Positions 50,013 through 60,099 of a stretch of DNA of 64,000 nucleotides are shown here, piece by piece. Below the pieces are notes generated by a model that did no database searches, was not told the DNA's origin, and saw only the letters and a program-made list of their open reading frames with translations. The stretch spans positions 18,215,100 through 18,279,099 of the forward strand of contig NC_084816.1 of the NCBI RefSeq assembly GCF_963583255.1, read 5' to 3'. The stretch's first letter is position 1, and every line of letters starts with the position of its first letter. The DNA is from Pyrus communis. Taxonomy: Eukaryota; Streptophyta; Magnoliopsida; Rosales; Rosaceae. A program made the translations under genes and the position numbers.

Positions 50013-51251
50013 TGTAGACATCGAAATTTCAGTAAAACAAATGTTCACCAATGCATTAAAGTTTTGACGTGTCAAGGCATACATGGCATACGCCACGTGT
50101 TGTACAAATTGTACACATGGCGTGTGACTCAACAAAATAGGAAGAAATACCCTTGAAGGACAAAACAAGTTTTTCTTCTCATGTTGGGCAATGACAAGGC
50201 AAGCACACTTCAATCCATTACGGATCAAAGCAAGTTTTTCTCATTTGGGCAATGACAAAGCATACACATTTCAAGTTTAAAATGGTGTTAAGTGGGAAAT
50301 TAGGCCATAAGTTAGACCACTTCAAGTTTAAAATGGTATTAAGTGGGAAATTAGGCCATAAGTTAGACCACTTCAAGTTTAAAATGGTATTAAGTGGGAA
50401 ATTAGGCCATAAGTTACACCACTTCAATTTCAATATTGCTTTAAGTGAGAAAATTAGGCAATGGTGCTTGGAAAGGAAAAAAATATTTTGTGGTGGTGAT
50501 TCATTCTCAAAGCCTATAAATAGGCTTCTCCATCAAGGTATCAAGCATCAAGGAATTCAAAAATACATTTCTCTACTCCAAAATTAGAAGAGAATTCCCC
50601 AAATCCTTGAAGCTTTGAAACTCCAAAGCTTCCAACCATCCAAATTCCCAAGAATTCCGAAGAATCAAGAAAGCTCTCTTCGTTCTTCGTTAAATCCTCT
50701 TTCAAGATCAAGCCCCGACGGCCCTTGAAGAAAGTGTTCATCGTTCATCCTAAGATCAAGCCCCAACGGCCCCTTGGATCAACAGCACAAACAAATCCAC
50801 ACATCCAATCGTTCTTCAAGACTAAGCCCAAAAGCCCTTGAAGATCTGCTCATCCATCAACCTTCAAGATCAAGCCCAAAAGCCCTTGAAGAAATCCATA
50901 CACCCATTCTTCAAGATCAAGCCCAAAAGCCTTGAAGATCCGTTCATCAACTGTTCATCCTAAGATCAAGCCCCAACGGCCCTTTGGATCAACAACCTCA
51001 ACAAACTCATACACCCATTCTTCAAGATTAAGCCCAACGCCCCTTGAAGATCCGTTCATCAATTGTTCATCCTTAGATCAAGCCTCGACGGCCATTTGGA
51101 TCAACAACTCATCCACAAACCTACACCCTACAAAGATAGAATCAGAGGACCAAATTTGAGAGAGATCGTAACCCCAAAATCATAAACACAAAAATATTAT
51201 TTTGTACACGTTATTCTTGTTTCTTGTTTCAAGGAATCTTTCGTGTTCACA
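50013..51251 (+). mobile_element. Solo LTR, family B, copy 1 (nested in the 3' LTR)
   Basis: Begins TGTAGACATCG and ends GTGTTCACA, with a perfect 5-bp duplication GTCGT (50008-50012 and 51252-51256). The uninterrupted site is visible in the 5' LTR (AAGTCGTACAGG near 43755). It carries a G-box palindrome region (50091-50122), three full plus one partial copy of a 51-bp unit (about 50264-50460), a TATA box inside the palindrome AGCCTATAAATAGGCT (50511-50526), and a downstream array of degenerate 40-50-bp units (GATCAAGCCC...GGCCCTTGAAG, 50703-51110). It carries no internal region. Confidence 0.93.
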
Positions 51252-51455
51252 GTCGTACAGGTCACTATAGGTGACTTCGACTCATATGCTAGCCATGATT
51301 GATGAGATATGGATAAGTCGTACAGGTCACTATAGGTGACTCCAACTTATATGTTAGCCATGATTGATGAGATATGGATAAGTCGTACATGTCACTATAG
51401 GTGGCTCCGACTTATATGCTAGCCATGATTGATGAGATATGGATAAGTTGTACAT
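51252..51455 (+). repeat. Expanded hairpin-bearing repeat in the 3' LTR
   Basis: Units of about 65-70 bp (GTCGTACAGGTCACTATAGG ... GATATGGATAA) occur three to four times here against one to two in the 5' LTR (43756-43825). Confidence 0.85.
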
Positions 51456-52013
51456 GTCATTTTAGATGACTCTGACTGATATATCACTTTGTATTGATTT
51501 AGTTCATTTGGCCTACTTATTAATGTATGGTGGAGTTGATGGCAAACTGTGGTTTTGGTCATTTCTGAGTATGGTTTGGATATATGTATATATGTTGTAC
51601 TGTCTTATGGAAAACGATACGGGTTTTACATTTAGGGGCATTACTTTTAGAGAGGTAATAACTTTGGGAAGCTTGGTTTTATTGCTTACTCACACCTTTT
51701 GTTTGGTGCCCTCCAGGTTTTAGCTGCTGAGTTTGTATCGACAAGAATCTGTGGTGAATCTTAGTATTGATGGATATTTCTGAGGGTATGATACTTACCC
51801 ATACTACTGTAACTTACTTATGCTCTAAGATCGCGTGTGAAATGGGTTCGCTCCCACTCGTAGCGCACTCTGGTACTTAGACACTTTTAGATTCAAATTT
51901 ATTCACTTTTTATATACTATCACATTTTATGGCTTCGTCACATTCCAGGTGTTGGCCAGCACAACCCGATTCAGGGTCCAAGTGGACTTTCTGGGTCGGG
52001 GTGTGTCATTCCA

Positions 52014-53250
52014 TAACTTATACGCAAATCTAATTTTCAAGAGGTGTGGAGACCTTTAATGAAACTTTCAAATATCCAAAATGACCTTAAACCATTAAAT
52101 CAATATATCATACTAACTGGAAGGACGTCGTCGCCTACCTCACCCCGACGTTGTTTAGTATTCCCAGCTTCAACAATCATCGTTGTTGGCCCTTGATTCC
52201 ATATCCTACGGTGTTGTTTCTACCTCTATTCTTCCTCCCATCTCTCATCCATCTTCTCTCACTCCCACACCAACAAAACCACGCTGAGAAACACCACCAT
52301 ATTTTTTTGTGAAACTAGATTAGGATTCGAATACGATTTTTACATCGTAGACTTGCGCATATTGCACTACCAACATCTGCTTCTGAGTGTTAAGAGAGGG
52401 GGATGCGTGGTTATGTCAAAGGCTCTCCATGTCCCTGCTAAGCTTTTCCAACATTCCTCGAAAGGGATCTAAGAGCACCATAGTGTGGGAAAAAGGATTC
52501 TCCATCGTGTTAGGATTCTAGGATGAGATTCCTATAGTAGTTCTCCTGCCTCGATGAATGTAGCATCCATATCCATACTGGTAGCCATTAATGGGTCAGT
52601 ATGATCTGCCATGTGTATGGGTAGAGTGTTTGCAGGGGAATATAGGTTAGCCTCAAAATGAAATCACCAAACTATTGGACCCAATTCTACGCAAGGTTAT
52701 ATGAGGATCTATATTGACAAAGACAAACAAAGGGTCGTGAAACCGAGCTCCCGAGATGGTGGTTCCCGATGTAGGCACTTTGACGATCAAGTCAGGTATG
52801 GTATGAGATGGGGAAAATGGATAATAAGTGTATAAGATGAGTTCAGATTGTCCAACCCTTTGTGAGGAGTCAGAACATCTATCTATAGGCGATGATGAAT
52901 CATTGCGTGGACTGGTAGCTCCGTGGATGGTCTACATAAAAGGGAGTCTACCACTCAGCCACTTGACTCTATCCCTTCAAGTGTCACAACTGCCTGACAT
53001 ATCAACATAAGGTTAGCGCTGTTTGTCCCTGCGCGTAGTGGCTTGTCATGTTACTCACGTCCTCTGCTCTGGCTAGGTTTCCATGTGGTAGAGAATAAGG
53101 AGTTTAAACTGGACAAGGCTGGTTGGCATAAAAAAAAAAGGAGCATAGCTGGATTTGATGTGGGGTACCTACGATACGCACTATGGTCAGAGTGGGCACA
53201 CGGGATTGTATTAGGAACCACAAATGATGCAGCACTCTTCGATAGTGGGT
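52014..53250. other. Unassigned DNA right of the LTR element
   Basis: No gene is recognised. Frames at 52828-53010 and 53043-53300 show no family features. It may belong to the Ty1/copia remnant that follows on the minus strand, but I could not read copia domains in it. Confidence 0.4.
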
Positions 53251-53280
53251 TAGAGAATCACGAACATAGTCATATACGAA

Positions 53281-53840
53281 TCACGAACATAGTCATATAA
53301 CTCATCAAACACTCTAGAGTCACTAGTCATATGATCAGTGGCCCCAATATCAATTATCCATATATTTGTTTCACCAAGATGCATAACAACACTATGCATA
53401 TATTGAGCCATTTAGCTAAAACACGAATAATAAAAGGCACAAAAGATACGCAACGAAATCAAGACAATTTACCAGAACACTGTAGCAGAATAACTGTTCT
53501 GGCATTGCACTATTCACAACACTGTAGCAATGTACCATAGCACGATACTATTCTCGGTACTATAGTACGACACAAAATTAAAGCACACAACTTATCAAGA
53601 GCGAACTGCTCTGATGCCTAGTTGAATTAAACATTGTAAAATACCAAAATTATATATGACAATATTTGAGAATTTATTGTATTTTCATTAATCTGTAAAG
53701 TGGAATATATATAGAAGTTACAATTGATATTACATATTCACTTCATCAATGTAGAACAATAGATTACTATTTACATTTTAACTGATATATAAATATATAA
53801 CTCACAACAACATTGATGTCCCCACCCACACTAAATTTCA
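53281..53840 (-). mobile_element. Ty1/copia retrotransposon remnant
   Basis: On the minus strand 53281-53370 translates to NIWIIDIGATDHM followed by a serine-containing tail, the protease region of copia polyproteins (normally DSGATDHM). Further 5' in the element's direction (53595-53625) a decayed primer-binding site GGCATCAGAGC is seen, and beyond it an LTR-like stretch (about 53630-53840) with TATATATATTCC. A short tandem duplication (GAACATAGTCATATAA-type, 53260-53300) follows the protease motif. The element is truncated and dead. Confidence 0.72.
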
Positions 53841-54008
53841 AATCATATTAATATACTTTTCCCCGCCCCGTTATTCTCACACATCCTTTCACTCTCTTGT
53901 CCCTAACCCTAACCTAATCCCAATCATAATCAACTAATTAAAGGTGGTGAGAAGCACATGACATGAGTGCTGTTCTGCCAAACAAAGTTGGCATAATAAT
54001 AGTACCGC

Positions 54009-55135
54009 CAACGGCGGAGGCAGTAACAAGGCTAGGGTGGGCTACAACATAGGGAGAGTTTTAGTTGTTTAAGGTTAAAAATACTGATAATTTAGATTAT
54101 TATATTATTTTTAATTATTATAGCCTACCCAACAAGTAAAAGTTTTGAAAAGTTTAACTACTTTTAGAAAAAGTAAGAGTTAATAAATATTAAATAAATG
54201 ATTTACTTTAATCAATATGAAAATTTATTATTATTATATTTCAAATTGTACACACACCGACAAACACGTCCCAATAAGTCTATTTATTTGATTAGTTTAT
54301 AGGGAGTAGTCTATAGTGATTAGTTTAGGTTTCCTAGGACCAGTCATCCGGTTTTAAAAAGTAGATTTAATATTTTATTGATTTAGGTTTCCTAGGAGTA
54401 ATTTATTATTTTCTTTTTCGACTTTTGGGGTACAACAGTGATCCTATTTCACTTTTCAGTTTAGAAAGCCTTTATCCTGTCTAGTCTGCAGTTCACAGAA
54501 ACCAAGCATATAAGTGAGAAAGTTTATTGATTTTTCTCATCAATAGGTAAGTTTTTGACCACTTTATTCTTATATCTTGATGATTTTATTTGTTTATTGC
54601 TTTAATTTTAAGAGTTCGTATAATCATACTTTAAAAATTCAATTTCAAGTTTAATATATTTTTTCTGATAGTGTGATAGATTTCTTAGAAATATAATTTA
54701 TTATATAAACTTGTATTATTAAAAGAAGACTTCGCAACAAGATGGAGAGTGAATTTCTAGCAGATTCAATGGTTGTGTACATTGAAAAAGAGTTTGCCGA
54801 AAAGATTGATTCAGAAGAAATAACAGAGGATTTCAATTCCATTAAGGATCGAATGGCGCAACTTGAATAGGTACTTTTTCTTTTATTTGTTAAGTTGTTA
54901 TAACAAGATTGATGATGTATGTTTCTTTTTACTATAAGTTGCAACTGCAAATGTTTTCTTTGTTAAATCTAGTTGAAACTTGCTTTATTCGTAGTTAAAT
55001 TTCTTACTTTAAATTATTACTTTTAGACTTTTTATTGTGTAACTTTGTAAGTAACAAAAAAAATTTAACCATTTGATCTCTTTGTAATAATTTTAGTTTA
55101 ACCCACCCACTAAATAATTCCTGACTCCGCTGTTG
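54009..55135 (+). mobile_element. Deleted hAT transposon, 1,127 bp, with perfect target duplication
   Basis: The left end is CAACGGCGGAGGCAGTAAC; the right end in reverse complement is CAACAGCGGAGTCAGGAAT. The flanks carry a perfect 8-bp duplication AGTACCGC (54001-54008 and 55136-55143). Only the last 48 codons of a transposase remain inside. This is a different hAT family from the one at 37312-40925. Confidence 0.88.
54727..54870 (+). pseudogene. C-terminal tail of a hAT transposase
   Basis: The frame reads RLRNKMESEFLADSMVVYIE, then KEFAEKIDSEEITEDFNSIK and a stop at 54868-54870. This resembles the last part of the hAT dimerisation region (LRNxMGDEFLxDxMxxYIEKE). No upstream transposase sequence is left in the element. 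The frame is too short to act. Confidence 0.7.
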
Positions 55136-55609
55136 AGTACCGCTACCACTAATTTAAACGAGTTGGTTGGTTTTTGTAGCCATCGTACTCCTTTGTTTTT
55201 CTCTTACGATACCTTGCTTATCCTACTAGTTTTTCCTTCATATATATGCAAAAACTAATACTTGGCAGCATATATATTATATTAAACATTTTTTCTCAGT
55301 ATAGTTAAAAAACGTCTTGTCAAATATCTTTGTGGGGTCGCTGTAGGGGACTACGGATCCTTTTTGTGCATATCTCGAAGATTGATAAATTATGTATGTT
55401 TATCGTATATCGTGCAGTCAGAATTCATTTTAAACTTTTTTGTTTATTTAAAATTGAACACAAATAATACCTGACGAAAACTGATCGCATGATGTATGAT
55501 AAACGAACATGATTTATCAACCTTCGAAATCTTCGCAAAGAGAATCCGAAAAGAATCCTATTCGTTATAGGTGATGGCTGCATGACAAGCTAGAAGGAAG
55601 GTGGAACGT

Positions 55610-56963
55610 TGTAGACATCGAAATTTCAGTAAAACAAATGTTCACCAATGCATTAAAGTTTTGACGTGTCAAGGCATACATGGCATACGCCACGTGTTGT
55701 ACAAATTGTACACATGGCGTGTGACTCAACAAAATAGGAAGAAATACCCTTGAAGGATTAAACAAGTTTTTCTTCTCATTTTGGGCAATGACAAGGCAAG
55801 TACATTTCAATCCATTGAGGATCAAAACAAGTTTTTCTTCTCATGTTGGGCAATGACAAGGCAAGCACACTTCAATCCATTACGGATCAAAGCAAGTTTT
55901 TCTCATTTGGGCAATGACAAAGCATACACATTTCATGTTTAAAATGGTGTTAAGTGGGAAATTAGGCCATAAGTTAGACCACTTCAAGTTTAAAATGGTA
56001 TTAAGTGGGAAATTAGGCCATAAGTTACACCACTTCAATTTCAATATTGCATTAAGTGGGAAAATTAGGCAATGGTGCTTGGAAAGGAAAAAAATATTTT
56101 GTGGTGGTGATTCATTCTCAAAGCCTATAAATAGGCTTCTCCATCAAGGTATCAAGCATCAAGGAATTCACAAATACATTTCTTTACTCCAAAATTAGAA
56201 GAGAATTCCCCAAATCCTTGAAGCTTTGAAACTCCAAAGCTTCCAACCATCCAAATTCCCAAGAATTCCGAAGAATCAAGAAAGCTCTCTTCGTTCTTCG
56301 TTAAATCCTCTTTCAAGATCAAGCCCCGACGGCCCTTGAAGAAAGTGTTCATCCGTTCATCCTAAGCATAAGCCCCCAACGGCCCTTTGGATCAACAACC
56401 TCAACAAATCCACACATCCAATCGTTCTTCAAGATTAAGCCCAAAAGCCCTTGAAGATCCGCTCATCCATCAACCTTCAAGATCAAGCCCAAAAGCCCTT
56501 GAAGAAATCCACACAACCATTATTCAAGATCAAGCCCCGACGGTCCTTGAAGAAAGTGTTCATCGTTCATCCTAAGATCAAGCCCCAACGGCCCCTTGGA
56601 TCAACAGCACAAACAAATCCATACATCCAATCGTTCTTCAAGACTAAGCCCAAAAGCCCTTGAAGATCTGCTCATCCATCAACCTTCAAGATCAAGCCCA
56701 AAAGCCCTTGAAGAAATCCATACACCCATTCTTCAAGATTAAGCCCAACGCCCCTTGAAGATCCATTCATCAACTGTTCATCCTTAGATCAAGCCCCGAC
56801 GGCCCTTTGGATCAACAACTCATCCACAAACCTACACCCTACGAAGATAGAATCAGAGGACCAAATTTGAGAGAGATCGTAACCCCAAAATCATAAACAC
56901 AAAAATATTATTTTGTACACGTTATTCTAGTTTCTTGTTTCAAAGGAATCTTTCGTGTTCACA
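55610..56963 (+). mobile_element. Solo LTR, family B, copy 2
   Basis: Starts TGTAGACATCG and ends GTGTTCACA, with a perfect 5-bp duplication AACGT (55605-55609 and 56964-56968). It is nearly identical to 50013-51251 but differs in array sizes: two instead of three full 51-bp units upstream of the TATA palindrome (TATAAATA at 56126-56133), an extra copy of a segment near 55800-55880, and more downstream units (56313-56825). Confidence 0.93.
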
Positions 56964-56968
56964 AACGT

Positions 56969-59534
56969 CCCTAGCCTTCAATTATCACACACACGTACAC
57001 ACGTACACACGTACACACATATATACCTAACCATACGCAATATTAATTTATAGCACCACTTTCTCTTAATACCATTGAAATTTTCAGCCCACAGAAGCTC
57101 TAACCCTCTGCCTATTCCCAGCACCTGGTTTTGCTTAGTTTCCTGCCTCCTTCGGTACTTAGAATTAGATTTAGACCCCCAAGCTTTGTTTTAATGCATG
57201 TCACTAGACAACCCAAACTAACAAGCAAAATATATAGGGATGGCAACTGGTATCAAATCCCATCCCATATATCTTTAATAAATATGGCCGGCCTGCAACT
57301 TGATCCTACTGTAGATAGTAACTGGGTAGCAAGCATGTAATAGCGTATCTGCTCAACTGGCACGTTGGATTGGATTGGATTATTCAGTCTGTATTTGGTT
57401 GTTGCCAGTATTAAGAACCCACCATTGATATCCAGAACTAGATGAAGCATTGTTCATAACTATACCGCTTGTGAAACTCAAGTCTTGCACTACATAATAA
57501 TAATAATAATAATAATTGGACGAAAACTTTGGACGGAAAACAGTGCAAAAAAACTTTGGACGGAAACTTAGGTGTCACTGGCTTTGACAAAATTAATTGG
57601 ACGAAAATACCCCTCGGCCAAAAAAATTTCAAAGCATGAAATATGAATGCATAAAATAATCCAAGGGTAATTTGGTATATTTATTTTTAAATAATTTTTT
57701 CATAATTGGGATGAAGCAGCCAAAATTTTGGGGCCACGCTTGGTTGGACCAAAATGCCCCTCCGCCATAAAAAATACAACAACAAAATTCAATGCAGTAA
57801 GGGCAATTTGGCTATCATAAAATATAATATAAATATAAGTGGAAAGAGAGAAAAGAATAAAAAAATGAAAGGGAAGAAAGAAAAGAATAAACAAAGGACA
57901 AAAACATTTAAAATGTATATATCACGGCTAGTGCGTTGTGATTCAAAAAATGCATTTTGTAGCGATTGTTTATTAAATATTATTTCTCAATTTTTAATTA
58001 AGAGGTGCATAGTGCTAGTTATAAAAAAGTTTCTTACACGCGTATAATAATGTGATTCAATTAGTTGTCAAATGATTATTTTTTTCTTTATAAAAAAAAA
58101 AAAGTCTTTCGCATGCAGATAATAATGTGATTAAATTAATTCTCAAATGATTTTTTTTAACAAATAATATTATATATACTAAGGGGGAGGGAGTGCACTT
58201 AACCTCATAATGGGCCAACAATAATGTAATTCAATCAATTGTTTATTAAATATTATTTTCTCTATTCCTAATGTAAATTTTATACAAACCGATTTTATTA
58301 TGTTAATTCAGCGACTTTAATTGATTTATGAGGGGTTTGTTCTAGCATGATCGAAAATTATTCATTTACTTCAAATATTTAATTTTCCTTTTGTCAATTT
58401 ACATATATAAATACATTTAAAACGTGTAAGTCGCGTATCACACGCTGTGATTCAAAAAAATGCCTTTTGCACGCACGTGAAAGTGTTCGTGAAGGCTAGT
58501 AATAATAATAATATTGAGACGTAATCGTATATCCATTGCGAATTGATTTTGGATTTCATATTCTTCATAATTATTAAGCAAAAAATCTTCCATCGATTTT
58601 CTTGTCCTCGCTAGCATAAAAATTTGAGCATGTTTTCACTCCATACGACTTAATTGGCTGACAATTCAATCCCAAATAATTAAGGATACAAAATGAAATG
58701 ATTAGAACACGTTTAGGTTTTAGGTTCTTTTTTAAGGGTTATTTATGTAAACAATTAACTAAATTTGAAATTTTTAGCCATTTGATTATTTTGTATTTTT
58801 ATTTCAATCTACGCGTTTTAGATGACCAAATAATTTTAGATCTAAATGATTTTTGGTAGGTAGTATGAGAAAGAGGATCTAAAATATAGATATATAATTT
58901 AGATTGTCAAAAAGGGTAGTGTTATTTCTTTTTCTGGTACATCAAATCATCTTAAAGTCATGTCATAGAACTTCAAAGTTTAGAAACTAATATAGTTCCA
59001 ACTCAGAGATTAGTAACTTCAAAGTTCTATGAATTTTGTCTTCAACATTCTTATCTGGTTATTAGCCATAATGTTAGGAGATCAATTTTTAAGACTAAAT
59101 TTTATAAATCATATGACATGGTTATTGATAATTGAATTATTACTTAAATGTTGATTAACATGTTTATTTTTTTATTAGTGACGCATCATATTATTTACAA
59201 ATTTGATCTTCCTAACATTACTCAAAACAAATATATAGAAGTGATCGGTATGATTTGACTCAGGCTAGTTTGTAAAAAGCTCAAAACTACAACCGAACCA
59301 AATCATTATGCTTGAATTTGGCTATGGACCATTTGGTAAAAATCAAACTAAACCGTTTACTACAATGGATTAACAGGTTTAGTTGGTTCAACCAGATTGA
59401 TACCCACCCCTGCACCATAAAGTTAAAAGATATTATTATGACATAGAAGATTGGTTGCATAGAGATAAGATTATAACCAATTGTGATTCTACTGTATCAC
59501 AATAGCAACGTTTAAAACAGTAGGATTAGGATTC
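56969..59534. other. AT-rich intergenic DNA with microsatellites
   Basis: Contains an ACGTACACAC repeat (about 56988-57018) and a TAA repeat (57493-57516). Two diverged copies of a segment around TGTGATTCAAAAAATGC lie near 57938 and 58448. No gene is recognised. Confidence 0.5.
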
Positions 59535-59571
59535 GGGAAGTGGGAAGTGGGAAGTGGGAAGTGGGAAGTGG
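59535..59571. repeat. GGGAAGT heptamer repeat
   Basis: Five consecutive GGGAAGT units (7-bp period) about 0.5 kb upstream of the RING-H2 gene. Confidence 0.93.
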
Positions 59572-59992
59572 AGGGCGTACTAAAAAAGGCAAAGAAAATG
59601 AAGAAAGATATACCTTAAACATGAGGTTTACTTGCTCAAGTCAGTAACATTTCGTGTTGTCTCATTCTAGTCCACCTAGTTGGCTGCTAAACAAAATAAT
59701 ATAAAAAATCTAAAAATTTAAATTTTGTTTTTGTTTTGTTTATGGTTAGATACAAGCCTCCAACACATGTACAGTGATAGATAAATTTTTATAGATATCA
59801 GAAACACTACTCACGTGGTATATTATTTCACGTATTATAATAAGAGTGACGACATAATTGTTGTATTCCACTTATAGGGTATATTAACAATGACATGTGG
59901 CAGTGATCTCGATGCACTGAAAAATTGCTCCTAGGCACTTAGTTTTTTTCTCTCTTATATACCTAGCCATTCAGCTCCTTACCCTTTAAGTG

Positions 59993-60098
59993 CACCTCAC
60001 CCTTTAAATTCTTATAGTGTGCTCCCACTTCCCACTCAACACAATCACCTCACCCTTTAAATTCTTATAGTGTGCTCCCACTTCCCACTCAACACAAT
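59993..60098 (+). repeat. 53-bp tandem duplication in the leader/promoter of the RING-H2 gene
   Basis: CACCTCACCCTTTAAATTC and following bases to AACACAAT occur at 59993-60045 and 60046-60098 without visible difference. The second copy ends one base before the start codon at 60100. TTATATAC near 59955 may be the TATA box. Confidence 0.92.
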
Positions 60099-60099
60099 C

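Larger units (their letters stand above)
41289..52008 (+). mobile_element. Non-autonomous LTR retrotransposon with very long LTRs (LARD-like, Ty3/gypsy-type signals)
   Basis: The complete element is bounded by a perfect 5-bp duplication TTCCA (41284-41288 and 52009-52013). The 5' LTR is 41289-44383 and the 3' LTR 47521-52008; both begin TGTGACAACCCG and end GTGTGTCA. A primer-binding site TGGTATCAGAGC (initiator Met tRNA) lies three bases after the 5' LTR. A purine-rich tract AAGGTGGGTAG precedes the 3' LTR. The internal region is only 3.1 kb and has no gag-pol frame. Such large derivatives must be mobilised by proteins of a relative. The 3' LTR carries a nested solo LTR and expanded repeats. 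The LTRs differ by a few bases per hundred by eye, so insertion is fairly recent. Confidence 0.92.
47521..52008 (+). repeat. 3' LTR, 4,488 bp with nested insertion
   Basis: Matches the 5' LTR throughout. The extra length comes from a solo LTR insertion (50013-51251 plus 5 bp duplication), a local duplication of about 42 bp near 49925-50007, and additional copies of a 65-70-bp unit at 51252-51455. Confidence 0.92.

Noticed and set aside
50264..50460. Regular repeats that might suggest a CRISPR-like array
   Set aside because: Units are directly adjacent without unique spacers, and the host is a plant; this is an LTR minisatellite.
50252..50587. 111-codon frame with repeated FKMVLSGKLGHKLDH units
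   Set aside because: The repeats come from the 51-bp DNA array in the solo LTR. The other copy has a different unit number, so this is not a protein-coding repeat.
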